64,000 nt of DNA, taken from Streptomyces flavofungini. Lineage in GTDB: Bacteria > Actinomycetota > Actinomycetes > Streptomycetales > Streptomycetaceae. The notes under the pieces are model-generated. The model was not told the DNA's origin. It made no database searches and saw only the letters and a list, made by a program, of their open reading frames with translations. The stretch spans positions 309,741 to 373,740 of the forward strand of contig NZ_BMVR01000010.1 in NCBI RefSeq assembly GCF_014650815.1, read 5' to 3'. Both the position numbers and the translations under genes were made by a program. Below are positions 1 to 8,003 of this stretch, one piece after another; the stretch's first letter is position 1; every line of letters starts with the position of its first letter.

Positions 1-1003
1 CCTCGGCCAGCATCAGCTCGGCCATGTCGTCGTCGCGGCCGACGAGTTCGAGGGCCTGCCGGGCGCGTGCGAGCAGCCGCGCCGCGTGCCCGGTGGCGTC
101 GTCGGAGAGGTCGTACTCCAGGCGGAGCGCCGCGGAGGCCCGGCACAGCCGTGCCCAGGCCCCCAGGTTCACCTCGGGGCGCAGCCAGGCGAAGGCCTGT
201 TCGTGCAGGTGGACGCCGTCCTCGGGGCGCCCGCACAGGAAGCGGGCGCTGCCCGCCGCCCAGTAGACCTGGCCGCGCAGCTGCCGCGAGGGGATGTCCT
301 CGGCCGTCTCCTGGAGGGTGTCGGCGAGTCCGGCCGCGTTCTCCAGCTCACCGCTGTCGGTGTAGGAGTTGATCAGCGCCAGCATCGCGCCGACCCGCTC
401 GTGGGCGGTGGGCGACAGCGCGACGGTGACCGACACGGCGTGCTCGGCGGTCCGGACGGCCTCGCCGAGGCGGCCCTGGCGGCGCAGGTTCTCGGAGAGC
501 GCCGTGGCGACGCGCGCGGCGAGCCGGGGCGTCTCCTGGGACAGCGCGGTGTCGGCGAGGTCGGCGAGGACGGCGTGCTCGTCGGCGGTGTCGCCCAGCT
601 CGCGCAGGACGTCGGCGAGCTCCCAGGTCGCCTCCCACAGCACGTCCTCCTCGGCGTGCCCGGTGGCCGCGGCACCGATGCCGCGCAGCAATCCCGCGGC
701 GACGGTGAGCTCGCCGTCCTTGCGCAGGGCGCGCGCTTCGAGGAGCTTCCCGGCGATGTCGAGCCGGCGGCTGCGGTGCTCGCCCTCGTCCTGGGCCGCG
801 GGGTTGGTGAGGGCGTCCAGGGGGACGTCGAGGCGGCGTGCGAAGAAGGCGGCGATCAGTTCGTTCGGTGAGCGGCGACCGCTCTCCACCCGGGAGACGT
901 AGCTGGCCGACACCTCGTCACCCGCCAGTTCGGTCTGGGACAGGCCGCGCTGTACGCGCAGCAGTCGCAGTCTGCGTCCGAAGGCGGGCTGTTCGATCAT
1001 CAT
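1..1003 (-). CDS. XRE-family HTH regulator with TPR-like C-terminal region (3' end outside window)
   Basis: The reading frame starts at ATG 1003 (a second ATG lies at 1000) behind a TGAGGACG-type ribosome site and stays open to the window edge, so the C-terminus is missing. Residues 5-65 form a Cro/C1-type helix-turn-helix, with GRRLRLLRVQRGLSQTELA followed by YVSRVESGRRSPN. The rest is alanine/leucine-rich helical sequence with repeated RLAARVATALSENLRRQGRLGEA-like pairs, typical of tetratricopeptide repeats. Streptomyces proteins of this build are cytoplasmic transcription regulators whose TPR part may bind a peptide or partner; no ligand can be inferred here. Two inverted repeats stand about 270 bp upstream. 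Family call is firm, target unknown. Confidence 0.85.
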   Translation of the reverse strand, partial: MMIEQPAFGRRLRLLRVQRGLSQTELAGDEVSASYVSRVESGRRSPNELIAAFFARRLDVPLDALTNPAAQDEGEHRSRRLDIAGKLLEARALRKDGELTVAAGLLRGIGAAATGHAEEDVLWEATWELADVLRELGDTADEHAVLADLADTALSQETPRLAARVATALSENLRRQGRLGEAVRTAEHAVSVTVALSPTAHERVGAMLALINSYTDSGELENAAGLADTLQETAEDIPSRQLRGQVYWAAGSARFLCGRPEDGVHLHEQAFAWLRPEVNLGAWARLCRASAALRLEYDLSDDATGHAARLLARARQALELVGRDDDMAELMLAE

Positions 1004-1404
1004 CGTCCTCAGGTATCGCCCCGGCTTGCCGGGAGGCGACAAGCGGATGCCGCCGGGCACACCGCGTGGCACCGCTCTTGGTCAGGGGCCGCAAGGAACG
1101 TGCGGCCCTTCACCGGCTATTACGGCGGCAGAGTAGGGCGCGGGGGGCGGGGCTGTCGAACCGGTACGCAGCCTGGCCGCCACGTTAGCGACTTCTTATC
1201 ACCATTGCAGGTCAACGCCCTACCGCAGGATGCTGGCAAAGTTTGGTTTGAGGTGTGACAGGTGCGTGTCTAGTGTTGCGCAACATGCGACAGGCCCTGT
1301 CACGCATTTGACGGACGTTGTCATTGTTTGTGACTGCTCACGGAGGGGGGCGTCGCAGGTGGATGTCGTGCATGCCGGAAAAACATGGCCCGGCCGAAAG
1401 ATGA
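1004..1404. promoter_or_regulatory. Intergenic region with two inverted repeats
   Basis: No credible gene in about 400 bp. The right half is less GC-rich than its surroundings. It carries a perfect 12-bp palindrome TGTTGCGCAACA at 1274-1285 and, 3 bp further, the inverted repeat GACAGG-C-CCTGTC at 1289-1301. A half-site TGACAGG is at 1256-1262. The stretch divides the minus-strand XRE gene from the plus-strand oxidoreductase remnant and probably holds the promoter and operators of the XRE gene. The promoter of the lost oxidoreductase may have been removed with its 5' end. Confidence 0.45.
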
Positions 1405-2147
1405 CCAGAGACGGAACGTGAAATTCCACTCTCTGTCGGACAGGCGTCCCTCTTCTTCCTCCAGGAACTCGCGCCCGCATCGCCGTCGTACCACGTGGCC
1501 GGACCCGTACGCGTCACCGAGCACCTGGAACGGGCGGTCGGCCCCTCCGGGGCCACCACCGTGGTCACCGACCGCGGCACGGTCACGGCCGCCACCGTGA
1601 TCTGTGCGGCCGGTGCCTGGTCGGCGGCGCTCGGCGCGATGGCCCGGGTCGACCTGCCCGTACGGCCCTACCGGCGGCAGGTCCTGGTCACGGGGCCGCT
1701 GCCGGACCGCCCGGAGCGCGTGCCCATGACCATCGACTTCTCCACCAGCTTCTACTTCCACGGCGAGGGCAGGGGCGTCCTGCTCGGCATGTCCGACCCC
1801 GACGAGCCCTCCGGGTTCGACCTGTCCCGCTCGGACGCCTGGCTGCCCCGCCTGTCCGAGGCGATGGCCCTGCGCGCGCCCCGGCTCACGGAGGCGGAGG
1901 TCGCCACTGGCTGGGCCGGGCTCTACGAGGTGACCCCCGACCACGACGCGCTCATCGGCGAGGCCCCGGCCCCGGCCGCTTCCTGTACGCGACCGGCTTC
2001 TCCGGCCACGGCTTCCTGCAGGGGCCCGCGGTCGGCGAGGTCGTCCGCGACCTCTACCTGGGCCGACGGCCGTTCGTCGACGTCTCGGCCCTCGCCGCCG
2101 AGCGCTTCACGCAGGGCGCGCCAGGAAAGGAACTCAACTGTGTCTGA
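1405..2147 (+). pseudogene. Remnant of FAD-dependent oxidoreductase (DAO/sarcosine oxidase-like)
   Basis: Only the C-terminal half of a D-amino-acid-oxidase-fold flavoenzyme remains. Motifs seen include VICAAGAWSAALG, RPYRRQVLVTGPLP and GWAGLYEVTPDHDALIGE, typical of glycine/sarcosine oxidase-like proteins. The N-terminal Rossmann segment with GxGxxG is absent; the frame opens only after a stop at 1402-1404. Near 1970-1977 the frame shifts by one base. The first frame gives LIGEAPAP, and the next frame continues as RFLYATGFSGHGFLQGPAVG to a TGA at 2145-2147. Restoring one G in the run would rejoin them. The downstream protease starts at 2140 inside this tail. Truncation plus frameshift argue for a decayed gene. 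Confidence 0.75.
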
Positions 2148-3150
2148 GGAAGTGTCCGAGCACCCGCCTTTGTCCGGCGGACAGGACAGCGCCCCGCGCT
2201 CCCGCCTCGGTCGCGTCAGGACCCTGCTCGTCGCCCTGACCGTCGCCGCCGCCGGGCTCGCCGCGGTCACCCCCGCGCAGGCGACGGACGACACGCCCGG
2301 CGTGGTCAGCAGGGCGGCCGTCGTCGACGTACCCGGCGCCAAGGGCGGCACCGCCGCACAGCGAGAGCGGGCCCTGCTCGACCACTGGACGCCCGAGCGG
2401 GTCCGCCGCGCCACCGGCGAGAAGAAGGCGGCGGCGCCCACCGTCGACCGCGACGACCCGCGCCTCGCCGCGGCCGGACCGCACTCCACCGCCGTCGGCA
2501 AGCTCGTCTTCGAGCACGCGGGCGGCAAGCCCGACCACTGCACCGCCACCGCGGTCGACAGCGACTCGGAGATCCTCGTCCTCACCGCCGCGCACTGCCT
2601 CCACGAGGGTCCTGGCGGCACCTGGACGAAGAACGTCGTGTTCATCCCGGCGCGTGAGGGCGGCAGCGATCCGTTCGGCCGGTTCGGCGCCTGGAACGTC
2701 GCCACGTCGGCGCTGTGGAGCAGCGGCGCCGAGCCGGACTGGGAGCACGACTGCGGCTTGGTCGTCACCAACGACAACGCCCAGGGCGAGACCGTCCTCG
2801 ACGCGGCGGGCGGCTACCGGATCGTGCCGGACGCGCGGACCGGCGAGGAGGTGTCGGTCATGGGCTGCTCCGGCCCGCCGTACGACGGCGAACACCAGGA
2901 ATTCTGCCAGGATTTGATCGAGCCGACGGTGCCGCCGATGAACATGTGGCAGGTCGAGTGCCCGAACATGACGCCGGGCTCCAGCGGTTCGCCGTGGCTC
3001 CTCGACTACGACTACGACACGGGCTCCGGCTGCATCGGCGGCCTCAACAGCATCTCCGACACCCGGGGCTATCTGGCGTCACCCCGCTTCGACGCCAAGA
3101 CGGGTGAATTCGTGGCGATGGTGGAGCGGATCGCCGCGGCGCGGCCCTAG
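2140..3150 (+). CDS. Secreted trypsin-like serine protease
   Basis: GTG start at 2140 follows an AAAGG ribosome site at 2127-2131 and lies inside the last codons of the broken oxidoreductase, so translation was probably coupled. The product is 336 aa. Residues 25-48 form a signal peptide (RVRTLLVALTVAAAGLAAV, cleavage near AQA). The mature part has the S1-fold landmarks: LTAAHC with His152, EHDCGLVV with Asp204, and TPGSSGSPW with Ser282 as nucleophile. Several cysteines can form disulphides, as expected outside the cell. The sequence resembles actinobacterial trypsin-like/V8-like peptidases rather than the streptogrisins with long propeptides. Substrate specificity cannot be told. Confidence 0.85.
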   Translation: MSEEVSEHPPLSGGQDSAPRSRLGRVRTLLVALTVAAAGLAAVTPAQATDDTPGVVSRAAVVDVPGAKGGTAAQRERALLDHWTPERVRRATGEKKAAAPTVDRDDPRLAAAGPHSTAVGKLVFEHAGGKPDHCTATAVDSDSEILVLTAAHCLHEGPGGTWTKNVVFIPAREGGSDPFGRFGAWNVATSALWSSGAEPDWEHDCGLVVTNDNAQGETVLDAAGGYRIVPDARTGEEVSVMGCSGPPYDGEHQEFCQDLIEPTVPPMNMWQVECPNMTPGSSGSPWLLDYDYDTGSGCIGGLNSISDTRGYLASPRFDAKTGEFVAMVERIAAARP

Positions 3151-3213
3151 AGATGAGCGAGGCCACGGCCGCGGGCGACGGACGGGAATCGGGCGAACGG
3201 TGGGAGACACAGG

Positions 3214-3894
3214 ATGAGTGAGGTCGAGGACGGCGCCGTACTGCCGTCGACCAACGCCGACGGCGGCTGGGGCCGGGCCAAGGTCCCGCTGCCCGCACCC
3301 GCCCTCGACCTCGGCGTCCCGCTGCCCCAAGTCGCCCGGCCCGTCGGCACGGTCGTCCTGCGCACCCTGCTCCTGTCCGCGCAGGACCCGGCCGCCGTAC
3401 CGGCCCGCGAGGACACCCTGAGCGCCGGCGAACGCGCCCGGCTGCCCGGGGACGCGGGGGAGCGGCGGAGGTACGTGGCCGAGCGCGCCGGACTGCGGCT
3501 GCTCCTGGCCTCGTGCCTGGGCGCGGCGCCGCAGGGCATCGCCGTCGACGAGGGCCCCTGCCCGCACTGCGGCGCCGACCACGGCCGGACGGCGAGCGCA
3601 CGGGGCCGCCCGCCCCTGTTCATCGCCAGCGCGGCGCACGGCGACCTCGTCGTGCTCGCGCTCGCGGCGGCGCCGGTGGGCCTCGGCCTCGCGGTGCCCG
3701 GCGGACCCGGCCGCGAGGCGGAGCTGCGGGCCCGCAAACCGGCCCGGCTCGCGGCGGGTTCGGGCGCCCTGGCCCGGGGCCGGTGCCGGGAACCAAGAAC
3801 GTCCGGCGCGGCGCGGCACGTCGAGTACGTGGGCGTCCCGCCGGAGGGGGAGTGCGTCGTGTCCGTCGTATGGCAGGAGCACTCCCGCACGTGA
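3214..3894 (+). CDS. Degenerate Sfp-like (4'-phosphopantetheinyl transferase superfamily) protein
   Basis: 226 aa starting at ATG 3214 after a CACAGGATG context. The middle resembles actinobacterial Sfp-type transferases: LSAGERARLPGDAGERRRYV matches the N-lobe helix, and CPHCGADHG is the cysteine-rich insert common in this subgroup. FIASAAHGDLVVLALA sits where active enzymes have FxxSHSGDLxLLAL. The magnesium-binding GVDVE is replaced by GLGLA, SHS by SAAH, and the WxxKEAxxK segment by a poor RARKPARLAAG. On family knowledge it should lack catalytic activity. It stands alone between a protease and a phospholipase. A separate, intact-looking transferase is encoded at 25565-26416. Alternative view: an unrelated protein with chance likeness, but order and spacing of the blocks fit. 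Confidence 0.6.
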   Translation: MSEVEDGAVLPSTNADGGWGRAKVPLPAPALDLGVPLPQVARPVGTVVLRTLLLSAQDPAAVPAREDTLSAGERARLPGDAGERRRYVAERAGLRLLLASCLGAAPQGIAVDEGPCPHCGADHGRTASARGRPPLFIASAAHGDLVVLALAAAPVGLGLAVPGGPGREAELRARKPARLAAGSGALARGRCREPRTSGAARHVEYVGVPPEGECVVSVVWQEHSRT

Positions 3895-4116
3895 GGCACT
3901 CGCAGTCGCGCGTGCCCGCGACAACGTCAGCGTGGTGGTTTGGGGCCAACTCCCCAGGCGTATAGCCCAGATGCCGTCAAGAACCCGTCATCGGGACGCC
4001 ACCCCCACGCGGCGCGCACGACCGCCGGCCGACAGGCCGGAGGTGATCAATGAGAAGCGCGACACCGCGCACTCGGGCTCGGTGTTGTGTCATGACCCCC
4101 ACAAGGAGGAACCCCT

Positions 4117-4602
4117 ATGCGTCGTCGACTCGCCGCTGTGGCCGTGAGCGCCGCTGCCCTCACCCTCGGGACCGGCCTGGCCGCCGCCCCGGCCTCCGCC
4201 GTCCCGGCGGACAAGGCGCAGGTGCTCAGCCGCTGGACGCAGACCGACGCGGGCAGCTACAACACGTGGGTCTCGGCCCGCAACAACCAGGGCTCGTGGA
4301 GCGCGTACCAGTTCAACTGGTCGACGGACTACTGCTCCTCCTCCCCGGACAACCCGTTCGGCTTCCCGTTCCAGACGGCCTGTGCCCGGCACGACTTCGG
4401 CTACCGCAACTACAAGGAGATGGGCACCTTCAACGCCAACAAGGCCCGCGTCGACAGCGCCTTCTACGCCGACCTGAAGCGGGTCTGCGCCACCTACAGC
4501 GGCGCCAAGAAGGTCTCCTGCGACGCGCTGGCCTGGACCTACTACCAGGCCGTCGACAAGCTCGGCAAGGTCGCCCCGCAGGGCGCCGTGAACGCGGCCT
4601 GA
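4117..4602 (+). CDS. Secreted phospholipase A2 (prokaryotic PLA2 family)
   Basis: ATG 4117 follows a strong AAGGAGG ribosome site. The 161-aa product begins with a classic Sec signal peptide (RRR, then AVAVSAAALTLGTGLAA, cleavage near ASA). The mature ~130-aa domain carries the family signature CARHDFGYRN with His92-Asp93 as catalytic dyad, and four cysteines that can form two disulphides. Streptomyces PLA2 hydrolyses the sn-2 ester of phospholipids outside the cell in a calcium-dependent way. The length matches secreted Streptomyces PLA2. It is a single-gene unit, closed by a hairpin terminator right after the stop codon. Confidence 0.92.
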   Translation: MRRRLAAVAVSAAALTLGTGLAAAPASAVPADKAQVLSRWTQTDAGSYNTWVSARNNQGSWSAYQFNWSTDYCSSSPDNPFGFPFQTACARHDFGYRNYKEMGTFNANKARVDSAFYADLKRVCATYSGAKKVSCDALAWTYYQAVDKLGKVAPQGAVNAA

Positions 4603-4609
4603 CCCCGTC

Positions 4610-4644
4610 GGTGAGGGGGCGGGCGGGCACCCGTCCCCCTCACC
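4610..4644 (+). terminator. Rho-independent-type hairpin after phospholipase gene
   Basis: Perfect 10-bp stem GGTGAGGGGG (4610-4619) pairing with CCCCCTCACC (4635-4644) around a 15-nt loop, beginning 7 bp after the stop codon. No T-run follows, as is usual for Streptomyces terminators. Confidence 0.7.
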
Positions 4645-4728
4645 GCCAGGACCGGCCCCGGCCGGTCACGCCCGGATGGCGCCGGGCCCGAGTGCACGCG
4701 GGCCCGGCGCTGCGGCGAGGATGGGGAC

Positions 4729-5127
4729 ATGGACGAGCTGACCCCGATACGGGAGGTGGCGGACCGGTTCGGGCTGCCGCTCTCGACGCTGCACTACTGG
4801 GAGCGGCGCGGTCTGGTGGCGCCGCACCGGCGCTCCGGGCGGCGGTACTTCGACGCCGAGCAGGTCTACCGCGTGGCGCTGGTCAAGCTGTGGCGCGAGA
4901 CCGGCCTCATGTCCATCGACGAGATCGACACCCTGCTCCGCCGCGACGCCCCCGCCCCCGACTGGCAGGACACCGTGCACGCCCGCATCACCGCGCTCCA
5001 GGCCCACATCGCCCGCCTCGACGCCGCCCGCTCCTACCTCGGCCACCTCCTCACCTGCGCCCACGGCCACGACCTGGAGCGCTGCCCCGACTTCCGCGCG
5101 ACCGTGCCCCTGGGACGCGCCGTCTAG
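4729..5127 (+). CDS. MerR-family transcriptional regulator
   Basis: 132 aa. Residues 5-70 are the MerR winged helix-turn-helix (IREVADRFGLPLSTLHYWERRGLV, then RRYFDAEQVYRVALV), followed by a dimerisation helix with ITALQAHIARLDAARSYLGHLL. The short C-terminus has Cys and His residues (CAHGHDLERC) but no recognisable drug-binding domain, so it may sense metal, redox or another small signal. The gene ends overlapping by 4 bp the stop of the convergent small minus-strand gene. No MerR-type dyad with 19-20-bp spacer was picked out nearby, so the target is unknown. Confidence 0.88.
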   Translation: MDELTPIREVADRFGLPLSTLHYWERRGLVAPHRRSGRRYFDAEQVYRVALVKLWRETGLMSIDEIDTLLRRDAPAPDWQDTVHARITALQAHIARLDAARSYLGHLLTCAHGHDLERCPDFRATVPLGRAV

Positions 5128-5345
5128 GCACGCGGCACGTGGACGTCCCGGCGCAGGACGGGCTGCTCGTACCGCGCCTCCGCCACATCGAAGAGGGCGT
5201 CCATCGCCGGGCGCTGCACGCCGTACGCCGCCACGAGCCCGGCGGTCTCCCGCCCGCCCGCGGGCAGCCCGGCGGCGGCCAGCAGACCGCGCACCCGGAC
5301 GCCGATGCCGTACGGGTCGGCGGTCTCGTCGCGCGGGGCCGTCAT
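5124..5345 (-). CDS. Small AtzG/GatC-like partner of the amidase (DUF4089-type)
   Basis: 73 aa. Its ATG (5345-5343) overlaps the TGA of the upstream amidase in an ATGA, so the two are translationally coupled. The protein is a small helical unit: VRGLLAAAGLPAGGRETAG, then LVAAYGVQRPAMDALFD, then a tail ending DVHVPRA. This size, helix pattern and position directly behind an amidase-signature enzyme are those of AtzG/DUF4089 proteins. AtzG binds the amidase AtzE in a GatCA-like complex and is needed for its stability and activity. Sequence similarity is judged by eye only, so the family call is tentative; the gene itself is well supported by the overlap. Confidence 0.6.
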   Translation of the reverse strand: MTAPRDETADPYGIGVRVRGLLAAAGLPAGGRETAGLVAAYGVQRPAMDALFDVAEARYEQPVLRRDVHVPRA

Positions 5346-6925
5346 GCCTGTGCCGCCGCGGCGGTGCCGACCGGGCCGCGCGACGTGTGCGCCGCGTACG
5401 CCGCCGGATCGGGGGTGCGCCGGTGCCAGTCGGTGCGGCGCTGGAACGCGTCCCCGACCCGCAGGACCGTCGCCTCGTCCGCCACCGGACCCGCGATCTG
5501 CAGCGACAGCGGAAGACCGGCCGCCGTCCTGCCCATCGGCACCGCGAGGACGGGGTTGGCCAGCGCGTTCCAGTACACCGTGTGCACCTTGCCGAACACG
5601 CCCGCGTGGTCCTGGTGGCCCGCCGCGTCCGCCAGGGCGTCGAACGGGGGCGCCCCGACCGACGCCGTCGGGCACACGATCACATCCACGTCCGCGAACA
5701 GGGCGTCCACGGCCCGCTGCGCCACCGTGCGCACGCGCTGCGCCTGGACGTAGTCCGCGCCCGACACCAGCGCGCCGGTCGCCAGGAGCCCGCGCGTGGC
5801 CACGCAGTAGTCGTCCCAGCGGCGGGACAGGTCGGCGCGGTGGTAGGCGAGGCCCTCACTGGCGGCGGACACGAACACCGTGGTGATCAGCTCCCGCCAA
5901 TACGGCAGCCGCACCTCCACGGCGTCCGCGCCCAGGCCGGTGAGCACCGACACGGCCGCGTCGAACGCCCCGGGCAGCGCGGGGTCGCCGTCGGCGGGGA
6001 AGTGGTGCTCGCACGCGACGCCCACCCGAAGACCGGCCAGGTCACCGCCGAACGAGGGCTCGGTGTACGGGAGTCGGCGGCCGCCGTCCGAGGCTGTGCC
6101 GCTGCCGCCGCCTGTCGCCGCCGCGTTCTCGTCGGACGTGCTGCTCCCGTCGGACGTGCTGCCCCCGTCGGATGTGCCGCTCCCGCCGGGCGCCCCGCTC
6201 CCGCCCGGCCTCCCGGTGAGCACCCTCAGCACCGCCGAGCAGTCCCGCGCGCTCCGGGCCAGCGGTCCCACCCGGTCGAGGCTGTACCCGAGCGGCACGC
6301 ACCCTGCCGTCGGCACCCGCCCGAACGTCGGCAGCAACCCGCTGACCCCGCAGAACGCGGCGGGCATCCGGATGCTCCCGCCGGTGTCGCTGCCGAGTGC
6401 GGCCGCGAACATCCCCGCCGCGACGCCGCTCGCGGAGCCCGAACTGGAGCCCCCGGCCCAGGAGTCGGGCCGCCACGGGTTGCGCGGGAACGGGAACGGC
6501 TTGTCCTCCTGGGGGAGCCCGCAGCCGAACTCCATGGCGGTGGTCTTCCCGGTGAGCACCGCGCCCGCCGCACGCAACCGGGCCACGACCGGGGCGTCCC
6601 GCCCGGCCCACCAGGCCCGGTCGTGGACGAGGCTCTGCGCGGTGGTCGGCCCGTCGGCCACCGCGATCGTGTCCTTCACGCCGAACGGGATCCCGTGCAG
6701 CGGCCCCCGGTCGAGCCCGCGCGCCAGCTCCTCGTCCGCGCGCCGGGCCGCCGCCCGCGCCCGCTCGTCGAACCGCGTCAGATACACCCCGAGCACCCCG
6801 TCGTGGCGCTCGGCCGCCGCGATGGCCGCCTCGGTGAGGCCGACGCTGGTCACGGCGCCGTCCCGCAGCGCCGCCGCGGTCTCGGTCAGGGTCAACGCTC
6901 CGGTCAGGGCCGACGCTCCGGTCAT
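5342..6925 (-). CDS. Amidase-signature family amidase
   Basis: 527 aa from ATG 6925. It has the full Ser-cisSer-Lys triad of the family: Lys84 in GVKDTI, Ser160 in the GGSSSGSASG block and Ser184 in SDTGGSIRMP, with the normal 24-residue distance between the two serines. Such enzymes hydrolyse carboxylic amides, carbamates or ureides in the cytoplasm. An unusual run of about 45 residues rich in Gly, Ser, Thr and Asp (about residues 258-303, with repeated SDGS/TSD units) splits the domain and is encoded by imperfect DNA repeats at 6120-6215. The gene heads a two-gene unit with the AtzG-like protein. It is divergent from the dehydrogenase-transporter-regulator unit across a 204-bp gap holding a palindrome, suggesting joint catabolism of an unknown amide. 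Confidence 0.9.
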   Translation of the reverse strand: MTGASALTGALTLTETAAALRDGAVTSVGLTEAAIAAAERHDGVLGVYLTRFDERARAAARRADEELARGLDRGPLHGIPFGVKDTIAVADGPTTAQSLVHDRAWWAGRDAPVVARLRAAGAVLTGKTTAMEFGCGLPQEDKPFPFPRNPWRPDSWAGGSSSGSASGVAAGMFAAALGSDTGGSIRMPAAFCGVSGLLPTFGRVPTAGCVPLGYSLDRVGPLARSARDCSAVLRVLTGRPGGSGAPGGSGTSDGGSTSDGSSTSDENAAATGGGSGTASDGGRRLPYTEPSFGGDLAGLRVGVACEHHFPADGDPALPGAFDAAVSVLTGLGADAVEVRLPYWRELITTVFVSAASEGLAYHRADLSRRWDDYCVATRGLLATGALVSGADYVQAQRVRTVAQRAVDALFADVDVIVCPTASVGAPPFDALADAAGHQDHAGVFGKVHTVYWNALANPVLAVPMGRTAAGLPLSLQIAGPVADEATVLRVGDAFQRRTDWHRRTPDPAAYAAHTSRGPVGTAAAAQA

Positions 6926-6983
6926 GTGCCACCTCCGCATACGCCGCCTCGGTCGGCGGCCGGTGGAACGCGACCCTGCCAAC

Positions 6984-6997
6984 TCAACCCGGGTTGA
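6984..6997. promoter_or_regulatory. 14-bp palindromic operator candidate
   Basis: Perfect palindrome TCAACCCGGGTTGA in the gap between the divergent amidase (start 6925) and dehydrogenase (start 7130) genes, 59 bp upstream of the amidase start. The position suits an operator that controls one or both units. The cognate protein could be the GAF-PucR regulator encoded at 9482-11440, but nothing in the sequence proves this. Confidence 0.45.
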
Positions 6998-7129
6998 ACG
7001 CAAGCGGCCGCCGTGGAGGCCGGAGCGGGAGTCGGACCCCGGCCCTGGTGAGCGGCACCATGGGGCCGCGTCGCAGTGTGGTGCCGGGGCACATGGGCGC
7101 CGCCCCTCGCCGTCCCTATGTTTCCGGCC

Positions 7130-7930
7130 ATGACCAGTGGACCTCACCCCACGTCGGGCACCCCGACTCCCGCCGCCCCGGGCGCCGTCGGCCTCAGCGG
7201 CCGCGTCGCCCTCGTCACCGGCGGCGGCAGCGGCATCGGCCGGGCCTGCGCCGAGGCCCTCGCGGCGGCGGGCGCCGAGACCCACGTCGTCGACATCGAC
7301 GCGGCCGCCGCCAAGGCCGTCGCGGACACCGTCGGCGGCCACGCGCACACCGCCGACCTCGCCGACGCCGACGCCATCGCCGAGCTGCCGACGGACGCCG
7401 ACATCCTCGTCAACAGTGCCGGACTGCAGCACATCGCGCCGCTCACCGACTTCCCGCCCGGGCGCTTCGCGCTGATCCAACAGGTGATGGTCACCGCCCC
7501 GTTCCTGCTCCTGCAGCAGACCCTGCCGCACATGTACGCGCACGGCTGGGGCCGCGTCATCAACATCTCCAGCGTCCACGGCCACCGCGCCAGCGCCTAC
7601 AAGAGCGCCTACGTCGCCGCCAAGCACGCCCTGGAGGGCCTGAGCAAGGTCACCGCCGTCGAGGGCGCCCCGCACGGCGTGACCAGCAACTGCGTCAGCC
7701 CCGGCTACGTACGCACCCCCCTCGTGCAGGGGCAGATCCACGACCAGGCCGCCGCCCACCGCATCAGCGACGAGGCCGTGGTCGCCGAGGTGCTGCTCGC
7801 CCGCTCGCCCATGAAGCGCCTCATCGAACCCGAGGAGGTCGCCGCGGCCGCCCTGTGGCTGTGCGGCCCGCACAGCGGCTTCGTCACCGGAACGTCCCTG
7901 TCGATGGACGGCGGCTGGGCGGCGACCTGA
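7130..7930 (+). CDS. Short-chain dehydrogenase, 3-hydroxybutyrate dehydrogenase type
   Basis: 266 aa from ATG 7130 (an in-frame ATG at 7118 is possible). Classic SDR layout: cofactor motif TGGGSGIGRA near residues 30-40, NSAGLQH corresponding to NNAG, a catalytic serine in NISSVHG, and YxxxK with Tyr161 and Lys165. The end ...GTSLSMDGGWAAT is standard. Closest family by eye is NAD-dependent D-3-hydroxybutyrate dehydrogenase (NSAGLQHIAPLTDFP is characteristic), which interconverts 3-hydroxybutyrate and acetoacetate. In this setting it could act on another hydroxy acid released by the amidase pathway. It is first in a plus-strand unit with the transporter 70 bp downstream. Confidence 0.85.
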   Translation: MTSGPHPTSGTPTPAAPGAVGLSGRVALVTGGGSGIGRACAEALAAAGAETHVVDIDAAAAKAVADTVGGHAHTADLADADAIAELPTDADILVNSAGLQHIAPLTDFPPGRFALIQQVMVTAPFLLLQQTLPHMYAHGWGRVINISSVHGHRASAYKSAYVAAKHALEGLSKVTAVEGAPHGVTSNCVSPGYVRTPLVQGQIHDQAAAHRISDEAVVAEVLLARSPMKRLIEPEEVAAAALWLCGPHSGFVTGTSLSMDGGWAAT

Positions 7931-8003
7931 CCGACCCCGCACGCCTCCCCACGACCTCCCCGCACATGCCTGTGCGACCCGCGAGTGAAACTCGGTGATC
8001 CCC

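Noticed and set aside
1970..1980. Programmed frameshift in the flavoenzyme
   Set aside because: No slippery heptamer or stimulatory structure; the missing N-terminal half makes decay the simpler reading.
3513..3965. Alternative frame overlapping the Sfp-like gene
   Set aside because: Arg/Pro-rich translation without motifs; the chosen frame keeps family block order.
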